This document shows, piece by piece, positions 16,932 through 24,296 of a stretch of DNA of 54,347 nt. Below the pieces are notes generated by a model. It did no database searches. It was not told the DNA's origin and saw only the letters and a list, made by a program, of their open reading frames with translations. Each line of letters starts with the position of its first letter. The first letter of the stretch is position 1. The position numbers and the translations under genes are program-made. Source of the stretch: Citrobacter freundii (GTDB taxonomy: Bacteria > Bacteroidota > Bacteroidia > Chitinophagales > Chitinophagaceae); contig QFQQ01000041.1 in the NCBI GenBank assembly GCA_003243445.1, forward strand, positions 1 through 54,347, in the 5' to 3' direction.

Positions 16932-17570
16932 ATGGCAGTACCACAAAAACCCGGAGGCGGGTTCAACAGGCCACCAGGTAGCGGAGGCGGAGGTTTCAGA
17001 CCTGGCGGTGGCGGTTTCAACAAGGGCGGTTTCAGAGGCAAATTCATGCCACGCAAGGAAGCCGAGCACCGCATCAATCAATTCATCAGAGTGCCCCAGG
17101 TGAGATTGGTTGGAGATAATGTAGAAGTGGGCATTTACAGCACACAGGACGCGCTGAGAATGGCGCAGGATCAGCAATTGGACCTCGTGGAGATCTCTCC
17201 CCAGGTAGATCCGCCTGTATGCAAGATCATCGATTACAACAAATTCCTTTACGATAAGAAGAAGAAAGAAAAGGAGATGAAAGCGAAAAGCAAAGTCTCC
17301 GAAGTGAAAGAGATCCGTTTTACACCAAATACGGATGACCACGATTTCGACTTCAAAGCAAAACACGCCGAATCTTTCCTTAAAGAAGGTAATAAGGTGA
17401 AAGCCTACGTACAATTCAAAGGACGTGCAATCCAGTTCCAGGAAAGAGGGCAGCTCCTCCTCCTCAAATTCGCTGAAAGACTTGGCGAAGTAGGTGTATT
17501 GGAGAACATGCCGAAGATGGAAGGAAGACGGATGCTGGCGATGTTTGCGCCGAAAGGCAAGAAGAAATAA
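16932..17570 (+). CDS. infC: Translation initiation factor IF-3 with glycine-rich N-terminal extension
   Basis: IF-3 binds the 30S subunit, blocks 50S joining and checks start-codon pairing. The conserved N-domain begins near residue 47 (EHRINQFIRVPQVRLVG). The C-domain carries VKEIRFTPNTDDHDF and VQFKGRAIQFQERG. Before this is a 45-residue head dominated by Gly, Phe, Pro and Arg (PGGGFNRPPG, GGGFRPGGGGF), absent from the short enterobacterial form. The start is ATG, not the AUU used for autoregulation in E. coli. In most genomes rpmI and rplT follow directly; here they are 3.2 kb away, behind a metalloprotease. Confidence 0.97.
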   Translation: MAVPQKPGGGFNRPPGSGGGGFRPGGGGFNKGGFRGKFMPRKEAEHRINQFIRVPQVRLVGDNVEVGIYSTQDALRMAQDQQLDLVEISPQVDPPVCKIIDYNKFLYDKKKKEKEMKAKSKVSEVKEIRFTPNTDDHDFDFKAKHAESFLKEGNKVKAYVQFKGRAIQFQERGQLLLLKFAERLGEVGVLENMPKMEGRRMLAMFAPKGKKK

Positions 17571-17585
17571 TCTAGAACACAGAAC

Positions 17586-17826
17586 CCTGGTAAAAGGGTT
17601 TCATAGGTTCCATAAGTTTAATAGGTTTCAAAGGTTGGACTCCCGGCCTCTGGGACCTATTAGGCTTTTGGACCATGGCGAACTTACTAAGTAGCCAAAG
17701 AGAAATAATGCAGAACTTGGAAAGCTGCTAACGGGTTTTAGAGACTTTATAAGTTTAATAGGTTTCAAAGGTTGGTCCCCTGACCTCTGGAACCTATTAA
17801 ACTTATAGAACCTCTGGAACGTCTCC
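17586..17826. repeat. Two direct copies of a nonamer palindrome (family B)
   Basis: The infC-metalloprotease gap (345 bp) holds two similar units, about 17586-17692 and 17703-17826. Each has AGGTTTCAT/AGTTTAAT/AGGTTTCAA-type 9-bp repeats, a short loop, then the complement ACCTATTA. The second copy pairs better than the first. The same array sequence returns after the metalloprotease at 20467-20566. Confidence 0.8.
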
Positions 17827-17915
17827 CGCCATTTATATAAAAACTCCAATCGATTAATGTTGAACCATTGCTTTCCGTATATTAGACCACTTTTTTTATC
17901 ACCAAAAACGCAATA

Positions 17916-20465
17916 ATGCATCAATTTCTCAACCACCGCTGGCTGGTAGCGATCGCTATCTGTGCCTGCTCTGTTGTTTCCGCGCAAAACAGACCAGACA
18001 CCACCAGGCCCGCAGGCAACGCGCCGGGCGGCTTTGGCGGAGCCAGACCTTCTACTGGTCCAAAACCCTACAAAGAAGTTATCACTTCAAAAGCTGTTTC
18101 CGACGCTGGTCTTTTCACCGTTCACAAAGTAGAAGACAAATATTATTTCGAGATCGGAGACTCAGTGCTCGGTCGCGATATTCTTGTAGTAAACCGCATC
18201 ACTAAGGCTGCAGCCGGAATGCGCAGCGGCTTCTTTGGATTCGCCGGTGACCAGATCGGTCAGAGTGTGATCCGTTTTGAAAAAGGACCCAATAATAAAG
18301 TGTTCCTGCGCAATATCTCTTTTGCAGAGTATACAAAAGATTCAACCTCTCCGATGTTCACCGCGGTGAACAACTCAAACGTACAACCGATCGCTGCCGC
18401 GTTTGATATAAGAGCTTATTCAAAAGATTCTACCGGACAGGTGATCGATATCACTGATTATATCAGTGGTGATAACGATGTATTGTTTTTCTCCAGCAGC
18501 ATCAAGACATCCGCACGGATCGGCTCACAACAAACAGACAAGTCTTATATCGTTGGTGTGAGATCTTTTCCTTCCAACGTGGAAGTTTCCACGGTGAAAA
18601 CCTACTCACGCCTCCCCGCGATCCAGGGACAGGGTGGGGGTGGCTTTGCTCCTCCCGCAGGTGGTAACTATACGGTTGAACTGAACAGTTCATTTGTATT
18701 GTTGCCTAAAGTGCCTATGCAGGCGCGTTACTTCGATCCGCGTGTTGGGTACTTTGCAGTTGGTTATACTGACTTCGATGCAAATCCGCAGGGCGTTGAG
18801 TCCATGCGTCTCGTAAAACGCTGGAGACTCGAACCAAAAGATGGCGATGCAGAGAAATATAAAAAAGGTGAACTGGTTGAACCAAAGAAGCCGATCATAT
18901 TCTATATCGATCCCGCTACTCCAAAGAAATGGATCCCTTACCTGATCCAGGGTGTGAATGACTGGCAGGTTGCCTTCGAGAAAGCTGGCTTCAAAAACGC
19001 GATCATGGCGAAACTCGCTCCAACCAAACAGGAAGATCCCGAATGGAGCCTGGAAGATGCACGCTACTCAGCGATCGTTTACAAACCATCGGATGTTGCC
19101 AACGCCAGCGGTCCAAGTATCAGCGACCCGCGCAGCGGTGAGATCATGGAAAGCCATATCAACTGGTATCATAACGTAATGAAGCTGATCCACGACTGGT
19201 ACTTCGTTCAATGCGCACCTGTGGATCCGGAAGCACGCAAACTGCAGTTTGATGACGAACTGATGGGACAACTTATCCGTTTTGTATCTTCTCATGAAGT
19301 TGGTCACACGCTTGGCCTCCGTCACAACTACGGCTCAAGCTCTACTGTACCGGTGGAGAAACTGCGCGACAAAGCATGGGTTGAAGCAAACGGCCACACA
19401 CCTTCCATCATGGACTATGCACGTTTCAACTACGTGGCACAGCCGGAAGATAAGATCAGCAGAGCCGGGCTGTTCCCTCGTATCGGCGACTATGATAAAT
19501 GGGCGATCGAGTGGGGGTATAAACTTTTTCCGCAGTACAAAGACGCGGACGCTGAGCAACCCTACTTGAACAAATGGGTGATCGAGCGTTTGAAAAACAA
19601 CCGCCTTTGGTTTGGTACAGAAACCAACCAGGATGATCCGCGTTCACAACGCGAACAGGTTGGCGACGACGGGGTGAAAGGTGCCGGCTACGGTATCAAA
19701 AATCTGCAGCGCATCATTCCGAACTTGGAAACCTGGACAAAAGAGCCGAATAAAGACTATACCGGGCTGGCCGAAATGTACCGTCAGGTGACTGGTCAGT
19801 TCCGTATGTATATCAGCCATGTTGCAAAATATGTGGGTGGTATCATGGAAACACCAAAAACTGTTGAAGAAGCTGGCGTGGTGTATGAGGTTGTAAGCAA
19901 AGCAAAACAAAAAGAAGCTGTTGAGTTCCTGAATAAACAGGTTTTCGCAACACCAACCTGGCTGATCAACCAGGACATTTTCGGCAAGACCGGCATCAAC
20001 GCTACATCTACTATTGGCGGTCTGCAGGATGCGGCGCTCAACAGCCTGCTGTCTGTGCGCACCATGGGCAAACTCATCGAGGCGGAGGCTGCACAGGGAG
20101 CGAACGCCTATAGCCTGCTTGATCTGCTTGCAGATGTGAAGAAAGGCGTATTCAGCGAACTGGCAACACGCGCCAGGATCGACGTATACAGAAGAAATCT
20201 TCAGAAATCTTATGTGACTACGCTGGCAAACCTTATTGGTTCGTCCCGCGGTGGCGGTTCAGATGTGATCCTGATCATTCTCGGCGGAAGCGGTTCTGCT
20301 GCCAACCCGGACAAGTCTGATATCAAAAGTGCCGTAAAAGCACACCTGTCTGCCCTGCGGTCCGAGATCAAGGCGGCGTCAGCCGGCACTACGGATGCAA
20401 TGAGCCGTTATCATCTGCAGGATCTGGTGTCACGTATTGATAAGGCGTTGGATCCCAAAGAATAA
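17916..20465 (+). CDS. Exported zinc metalloprotease (DUF5117/DUF4953 type)
   Basis: The 849-residue protein has a signal peptide (1-23, cut at VVSAQ) and then a DUF5118/DUF5117 N-terminal region (about 45-400, GDSVLGRDILVVNRI). A metzincin-like catalytic domain follows, with zinc motif HEVGHTLGLRHN at about 460 and a downstream SIMDYARFNYVAQ stretch that resembles the Met-turn. The remaining 300 residues are helical. The family is common in Bacteroidota and thought to be periplasmic or secreted; substrates are unknown. The gene sits inside the thrS-infC-rpmI-rplT cluster and is bracketed by near-identical nonamer palindromes, suggesting later insertion. No signs of odd composition are obvious by eye. 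Confidence 0.9.
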   Translation: MHQFLNHRWLVAIAICACSVVSAQNRPDTTRPAGNAPGGFGGARPSTGPKPYKEVITSKAVSDAGLFTVHKVEDKYYFEIGDSVLGRDILVVNRITKAAAGMRSGFFGFAGDQIGQSVIRFEKGPNNKVFLRNISFAEYTKDSTSPMFTAVNNSNVQPIAAAFDIRAYSKDSTGQVIDITDYISGDNDVLFFSSSIKTSARIGSQQTDKSYIVGVRSFPSNVEVSTVKTYSRLPAIQGQGGGGFAPPAGGNYTVELNSSFVLLPKVPMQARYFDPRVGYFAVGYTDFDANPQGVESMRLVKRWRLEPKDGDAEKYKKGELVEPKKPIIFYIDPATPKKWIPYLIQGVNDWQVAFEKAGFKNAIMAKLAPTKQEDPEWSLEDARYSAIVYKPSDVANASGPSISDPRSGEIMESHINWYHNVMKLIHDWYFVQCAPVDPEARKLQFDDELMGQLIRFVSSHEVGHTLGLRHNYGSSSTVPVEKLRDKAWVEANGHTPSIMDYARFNYVAQPEDKISRAGLFPRIGDYDKWAIEWGYKLFPQYKDADAEQPYLNKWVIERLKNNRLWFGTETNQDDPRSQREQVGDDGVKGAGYGIKNLQRIIPNLETWTKEPNKDYTGLAEMYRQVTGQFRMYISHVAKYVGGIMETPKTVEEAGVVYEVVSKAKQKEAVEFLNKQVFATPTWLINQDIFGKTGINATSTIGGLQDAALNSLLSVRTMGKLIEAEAAQGANAYSLLDLLADVKKGVFSELATRARIDVYRRNLQKSYVTTLANLIGSSRGGGSDVILIILGGSGSAANPDKSDIKSAVKAHLSALRSEIKAASAGTTDAMSRYHLQDLVSRIDKALDPKE

Positions 20466-20466
20466 G

Positions 20467-20566
20467 AAAGGTTTCAGAGGTTCCATAAGTTTAATAGGTT
20501 TCAAAGGTTAGGGCAGGGCGTCCAACCTTTGAAACCTATTAAACTTATGGAACCTCTGAAACCTTT
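20467..20566. repeat. Perfect 43-bp nonamer hairpin (family B) after the metalloprotease
   Basis: Arms 20467-20509 and 20524-20566 are identical inverted copies (43 of 43 bases) around a 14-nt loop. The arms contain 9-bp units AGGTTTCAG, AGGTTCCAT, AAGTTTAAT and AGGTTTCAA. The left arm starts 1 bp after the metalloprotease stop codon. The right arm ends 10 bp before the -33 box of the rpmI promoter. It may act as a terminator, though no U-run is evident. Confidence 0.92.
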
Positions 20567-20576
20567 TCTCTCCCGC

Positions 20577-20608
20577 TTTGCTTTTTCAACCGGGTTCTCT
20601 TATCTTTG
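20577..20608 (+). promoter_or_regulatory. Promoter of rpmI-rplT
   Basis: TTTG at 20577-20580 and TATCTTTG at 20601-20608 are separated by 20 bp, matching the Bacteroidota housekeeping promoter (TTTG, about 19 bp, TAnnTTTG). Transcription would start near 20615. This is the best promoter in the window, and means the ribosomal genes do not depend on thrS/infC transcription. Confidence 0.7.
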
Positions 20609-20614
20609 CACCCC

Positions 20615-20725
20615 CAAATAAAGTTCTTTCCAAAGAACTTTGTCCGAGGATATTTCCTGAAGAGGCTCCACAAGCATCCCCCCGTGGGGAACGCCTCAAG
20701 GGTATAATTAATAATACTGGGTAAA
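20615..20725 (+). promoter_or_regulatory. Structured 5' leader of rpmI-rplT, candidate r-protein leader
   Basis: About 110 nt lie between the predicted start site and the rpmI ATG. Hairpin 1 is the perfect 10-bp stem AAAGTTCTTT/AAAGAACTTT (20620-20641). Hairpin 2 (20662-20697) is two-tiered: GAGGC/GCCTC outside and TCCCC/GGGGA inside, with an internal loop. L20 represses its own operon through such leaders in Firmicutes and Gammaproteobacteria, and a similar role here is inference. The fold was made by eye. Confidence 0.5.
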
Positions 20726-20923
20726 ATGCCTAAAGTAAAAACGAATTCCAGTGCAAAGAAGCGCTTTAAAGTGACAGGTACTGGAAAGATCACTCACCAG
20801 AAGAGTTTCAAGCGTCACATCCTGACAAAAAAATCAAAAAAACGTAAACGTAACATGAGAATCGATGGTCTGGTTGCCCAGCCAAACGTTCACTTTGTAA
20901 AACGTCTGCTGCGTTTGAAGTAA
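20726..20923 (+). CDS. rpmI: 50S ribosomal protein L35
   Basis: This 65-residue basic ribosomal protein begins PKVKTNSSAKKRFKVTGTGK and contains the typical HILTKKSKKRKRNMR stretch. Length and sequence are standard for bL35. It is followed 47 bp later by rplT. It is preceded by its own promoter and a structured leader. Confidence 0.97.
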   Translation: MPKVKTNSSAKKRFKVTGTGKITHQKSFKRHILTKKSKKRKRNMRIDGLVAQPNVHFVKRLLRLK

Positions 20924-20970
20924 GCCCGGCTTACCGATTTTATTTCTTAAAACTCTTAAACTAATTAAAT

Positions 20971-21315
20971 ATGCCTCGTTCAAAAAATGCTGTTGCCTCC
21001 AAGGCCCGCAGAAAGAAAATATTAAAACAAGCCAAAGGCTTCTATGGTAAACGTAAAAACGTTTTAACGGTAGCCAAAAACGTTGTAGAAAAAGGTATGA
21101 CCTACATGTACGTGGGTCGTAAACTGAAGAAAAGAGAATACCGTTCACTCTGGATCGCACGTATCAACGCTGCAGTTCGTGCTGAAGGCCTGACTTATTC
21201 TGAGTTCATCAACAAACTCCAGAAAAAAGGCATCAACCTTGACCGTAAAGTCCTGGCTGATCTGGCAATGAACAACCCGGAAACATTCAAGAACCTGGTT
21301 GACTCTGTAAAATAA
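20971..21315 (+). CDS. rplT: 50S ribosomal protein L20
   Basis: This 114-residue bL20 binds 23S rRNA and is needed early in 50S assembly. In several bacteria it also represses its own operon. The N-terminus PRSKNAVASKARRKKILKQ, the central LWIARINAAVR and the C-terminal LADLAMNNPETF are diagnostic. Cotranscribed with rpmI and followed by a clear terminator. Confidence 0.98.
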   Translation: MPRSKNAVASKARRKKILKQAKGFYGKRKNVLTVAKNVVEKGMTYMYVGRKLKKREYRSLWIARINAAVRAEGLTYSEFINKLQKKGINLDRKVLADLAMNNPETFKNLVDSVK

Positions 21316-21335
21316 GACAGAGCAAAAGCTATAAA

Positions 21336-21373
21336 AGAAAGCCATTCCGCATTCCGGGATGGCTTTTCTCTTT
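21336..21373 (+). terminator. Terminator of rpmI-rplT
   Basis: The AAAGCCATCC-type stem (AAAGCCATTCC...GGGATGGCTTT) is followed by TCTCTTTT, 25 bp after the rplT stop. Confidence 0.8.
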
Positions 21374-21527
21374 TCCTGTCACAACACAAAAAATGAATGT
21401 TCACACAAAGCGGGATGCCTAGTCTCAGGCCACGGCATGGACCTGGTTGACAGCAATTGCCTTCCCTGACACATACCTGTATTTTCAATACGAAACTTCT
21501 TATCTATAGAAAAGCCTCTTTTCGTTA

Positions 21528-21591
21528 TTCTTTCTTCCCGCCTTACCGGTAAAAATTAAACCGGTAAGGCGGGAAGACGGGAAGAAAGAAC
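21528..21591. repeat. 17-bp perfect hairpin in the rplT-speA gap
   Basis: CTTCCCGCCTTACCGGT (21534-21550) pairs with ACCGGTAAGGCGGGAAG (21560-21576) across a 9-nt loop. A second CGGGAAGAAAGAA on the right offers alternative pairing with TTCTTTCTTCCCG on the left. No T-tract follows. The rest of this 442-bp gap (21374-21527, 21592-21707) shows nothing I recognise. Confidence 0.65.
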
Positions 21592-21707
21592 GGTGTTCGA
21601 TGCCTGGCAGCGACAAAATCTCCTGTCCGCCGGACATGGGAAAACCGACAATTTTAACCATGCCGACCCGCTACAAAAACAACTCTTCCAGTTATCTAAG
21701 AATCTTA

Positions 21708-21737
21708 TAATTTTGTCCCGTCAAAAAAACGGGACAA
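21708..21737 (+). promoter_or_regulatory. -7 box TAATTTTG with an adjoining hairpin, upstream of the decarboxylase
   Basis: TAATTTTG (21708-21715) fits TAnnTTTG. It is followed directly by GTCCCGT-7 nt-ACGGGAC (21717-21737, counting the stem), which would lie around the transcription start or first bases of the mRNA. No -33 TTTG at the right spacing. The ATG is about 20 bp further on. Confidence 0.45.
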
Positions 21738-21757
21738 CCTAACCCTCCAGTTGTTAA

Positions 21758-23158
21758 ATGAATAATACGTACAACGACCTTGTAAGACAAACCTTCAATT
21801 TTCCGCAGGAAGGCTTCGATACAGTAGACGGATATCTGCAATTCAATAATCTCGACATCAAAGCGATTATAGACAAATACGGGACACCCCTGAAGCTGAC
21901 CTATCTGCCCAAGATCGGTATGCAGATCAAAAAAGCAAAGACGATGTTTGCCAATGCTTTTAAAAAGCATAAATATGAAGGCAAATACTTCTATTGCTAT
22001 TGCACCAAAAGCTCACACTTCAGCTTTGTAGTGGAAGAAGCACTTAAGCACGAAATTCACCTTGAGACATCTTACGCGTACGATATCGAGATCATCAAGA
22101 AATTGTACGAAAAGAAAAAGATCAATAAGGATATTCATATCATCTGTAACGGCTATAAGCAAAAGCCTTATACCCGCCGCATTGCCAACCTGATCAATTC
22201 GGGTTTCAGCAATGTGATCCCTGTGCTGGATAACAAGGAAGAGTTGAAAGAGTACGCCAAGTCGGTGAAAGTTCCATTCAAGCTTGGGATCCGTGTAGCC
22301 GCAGAAGAAGAGCCGAATTTTCCTTTCTACACGTCCAGACTTGGCATCCGCGCAAAAGATATCCTTGAGTTTTATGTAGACCGCATTGAAGGGTACGAAA
22401 GCAAATTCCAGCTGAAGATGCTCCATATCTTCTTGAATAAAGGGATCAAGGATGATATCTATTACTGGAGTGAATTGAACAAGATCATCAACCTGTATTG
22501 TCAGCTGAAAAAGATCTGCCCTGAACTGGATTCCATCAATATCGGTGGCGGTTTCCCTATCAAGCACTCACTTGGTTTTGAGTATGATTACCAATTTATG
22601 ATCAATGAGATCGTAGGTAATATCAAGTCTGCCTGCAAAAAGGCAAAAGTTCCCATGCCGAATATCTTTACAGAGTTCGGAAGCTTCACTGTTGGAGAAA
22701 GCATGGCGCATATCTACAGTGTGATCGGGGAAAAGGTGCAGAACGATCGTGAGAACTGGTATATGATCGACTCTTCTTTCATCACCACACTTCCGGATAC
22801 ATGGGGCATCGGCGAAAAATTCCTGATGCTGCCGATCAACAAATGGGAAGAAGAATACCAGCGTGTAGTGCTGGGCGGCATTACCTGCGACAGCCATGAT
22901 TACTACGATTCCGAAGAACACATCAACGAAGTGTTCCTTCCAAAAATAAACAATGGCGAACCGCTCTATGTAGGCTTCTTCCACACAGGCGCCTACCAGG
23001 ATCAGATTAGCGGCTACGGTGGTATCAAACACTGCCTGATCCCATCGCCCAAACACGTTATCGTCGGTCATGATAAGAACGGCAAACTCGTCGATTGGCT
23101 GTATGCAAAGGAGCAGACAGCACAGAGTATGCTCAAGATACTGGGCTATGTGAAGTAA
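21758..23158 (+). CDS. speA: Arginine decarboxylase, fold-III PLP family (short form)
   Basis: The 466-residue pyridoxal-phosphate enzyme has the alanine-racemase fold and likely makes agmatine from arginine for polyamine synthesis. The PLP lysine is Lys84 in YCYCTKSSHFS. The phosphate-binding glycines are in INIGGGFPIKHS, and the second active-site block is GITCDSHDYYD (about 375-385), whose Cys-Asp pair is typical of basic amino-acid decarboxylases. It is shorter than E. coli SpeA (about 650 residues) and matches the short Bacteroidota form. The substrate could be another basic amino acid. The stop codon is the first triplet of a family D palindrome. No other polyamine gene is adjacent. Confidence 0.85.
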   Translation: MNNTYNDLVRQTFNFPQEGFDTVDGYLQFNNLDIKAIIDKYGTPLKLTYLPKIGMQIKKAKTMFANAFKKHKYEGKYFYCYCTKSSHFSFVVEEALKHEIHLETSYAYDIEIIKKLYEKKKINKDIHIICNGYKQKPYTRRIANLINSGFSNVIPVLDNKEELKEYAKSVKVPFKLGIRVAAEEEPNFPFYTSRLGIRAKDILEFYVDRIEGYESKFQLKMLHIFLNKGIKDDIYYWSELNKIINLYCQLKKICPELDSINIGGGFPIKHSLGFEYDYQFMINEIVGNIKSACKKAKVPMPNIFTEFGSFTVGESMAHIYSVIGEKVQNDRENWYMIDSSFITTLPDTWGIGEKFLMLPINKWEEEYQRVVLGGITCDSHDYYDSEEHINEVFLPKINNGEPLYVGFFHTGAYQDQISGYGGIKHCLIPSPKHVIVGHDKNGKLVDWLYAKEQTAQSMLKILGYVK

Positions 23159-23266
23159 AGTAAAAAGTCAAAATTAAAAAGTAAAAAATAGAGTCTTCGA
23201 GGCCGGTCATACCGCTAAAATCGAATGCTTCTATTTTTTACTTTTGAATTTTGACTTTTTACTTTA
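23156..23266. repeat. A/T heptamer palindrome (family D) spanning two stop codons
   Basis: The left arm (23156-23191) and right arm (23231-23266) are inverted, about 34 of 36 matching, built of AAAAGTA, AAAAGTC, AAAATTA heptamers. The leftmost TAA (23156-23158) is the decarboxylase stop. The rightmost TTA (23264-23266) is the complement of the stop of the convergent lipoprotein gene. The loop holds no T-tract terminator of its own. Confidence 0.9.
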
Positions 23267-23581
23267 TCGTCTCCTTCCATGATACCTGTCCCAATCCCTG
23301 TACTGCGGATAGGACCTATATGAGCGCTGAACATATCTTCTGTCAAGGTAATACCTGTTATCATATCCTCTCCAGTAAACCCAGCCTTGCGGGTTCCTGT
23401 AGTAGTACCGTCCGTCGTTATACCGGCTGACCACCATTCCCGGACCGGCGTTAAGGATCAATGATACGGATGTGCGGGGCGGGGGAGGTGGGTAAGGATC
23501 GTATCTGCTGCTCGCACAGCTTGTCAGGACCGCCGCTATGGCAACTATCGCAACCGCTTGTACAATTCTTGCTGTTTTCAT
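23264..23581 (-). CDS. Small Tyr/Arg-rich lipoprotein
   Basis: The 105-residue lipoprotein has a signal with lipobox ending at Cys22 (VLTSC). The mature part begins with a Pro run (YPPPPPR), then a short hydrophobic segment (SVSLILNAGPGMVV). A C-terminal half rich in Tyr, Arg and Trp follows (YYYRNPQGWVYWRGYDNRYY). I recognise no named family; such YXX- and RW-rich small lipoproteins recur in Bacteroidota. The frame continues 51 codons upstream over the divergent promoter, but only the start at 23579-23581 gives a lipoprotein signal. Confidence 0.65.
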   Translation of the reverse strand: MKTARIVQAVAIVAIAAVLTSCASSRYDPYPPPPPRTSVSLILNAGPGMVVSRYNDGRYYYRNPQGWVYWRGYDNRYYLDRRYVQRSYRSYPQYRDWDRYHGRRR

Positions 23582-23642
23582 AATGAATGAGTTTATTTTA
23601 GGACGGTAATAATTATCCCAGGTGCACTTAAACAATGTTAAT

Positions 23643-24098
23643 ATGCGCGTTCTTTTCTTATTGTTAACAACTCTGACGATCTCTTCCGTAAAAGCACAGC
23701 AGTCAACCGAAGATTCTGTTAAGGCTGCCGTCAACTTATTATTTACTGCGATGAAGAATGCAGACCCGGTTGCGTTAAAAGCTGCCTTCGGGGAAAAGGC
23801 GGTTCTTCAAACCATCTCCCGCACAAAAGAAGGTAACACCGTGGTTCAGGATGAACCGGTTGCTGAATTTGCCGAGTCTGTTGGTAAGATGAAAAAAGAT
23901 TCTGCAGATGAACGGATCACTTTTGAGACGATCAAAATAGATGGACCACTCGCCATGGTTTGGACCCCCTACAATTTTTACTTCAATGGCAAATTCAGCC
24001 ATTGCGGGGTTAATTCATTTCAACTCGTGAGGATCGATGGCATCTGGAAGATCCAGTATATTATCGACACGAGAAGAAGAGCGGGATGCAAGCCGTAA
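23643..24098 (+). CDS. Secreted NTF2/SnoaL-like domain protein
   Basis: The 151-residue protein has signal peptide MRVLFLLLTTLTISSVKAQ. It is followed by an NTF2-like cone fold: helix with MKNADPVALKAAFGEKA, then strands VLQTISRTKEG, AMVWTPYNFYFNGKFSHCGVNSFQLVRIDGIWKIQYIIDTRRR. This matches the putative lumazine-binding / nuclear transport factor 2 group of small periplasmic proteins. The ligand is unknown. The frame opens 7 codons earlier, but MRVLF is the signal start. It is divergent from the lipoprotein gene, 61 bp apart. Confidence 0.7.
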   Translation: MRVLFLLLTTLTISSVKAQQSTEDSVKAAVNLLFTAMKNADPVALKAAFGEKAVLQTISRTKEGNTVVQDEPVAEFAESVGKMKKDSADERITFETIKIDGPLAMVWTPYNFYFNGKFSHCGVNSFQLVRIDGIWKIQYIIDTRRRAGCKP

Positions 24099-24156
24099 GC
24101 TATGCCTGAGTTTTTCAGGACCTGCCTGGAATTTATTAAGAAGTTGCAAAAAAAAT

Positions 24157-24203
24157 AGAGGTGGTTATGCGCAGTCTTTGACTCAACATAACCACCTCCT
24201 ATA
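24157..24203. terminator. Hairpin between convergent genes
   Basis: GAGGTGGTTATG pairs with CATAACCACCTC, with A-rich sequence before and AT-rich sequence after. It is a likely bidirectional terminator for the genes ending at 24098 and 24297. Confidence 0.75.
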
Positions 24204-24258
24204 TAAAATAAAAATCTCTATTCTACTCTCAAACCGGAATTCTTCCTTCCTAACGAAG

Positions 24259-24296
24259 GATACCGCGGTCCGCGGTCTGTCGTCCGTGGTCCGTTC
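24259..24296. repeat. Single-arm heptamer array (GCGGTCC type)
   Basis: Consecutive 7-bp units GCGGTCC, GCGGTCT, GTCGTCC, GTGGTCC abut the stop codon of the leftward gene ending at 24297. No complementary arm is seen on the other side of the hairpin. A similar single arm lies at about 5968-5992, next to the ABC-F stop. Confidence 0.6.

Noticed and set aside
17628..17987. Leftward 119-codon frame in the infC-metalloprotease gap
   Set aside because: It is made of nonamer repeat translations (repeated Phe-Asn-Arg-Phe-Gln words) and overlaps the metalloprotease start.
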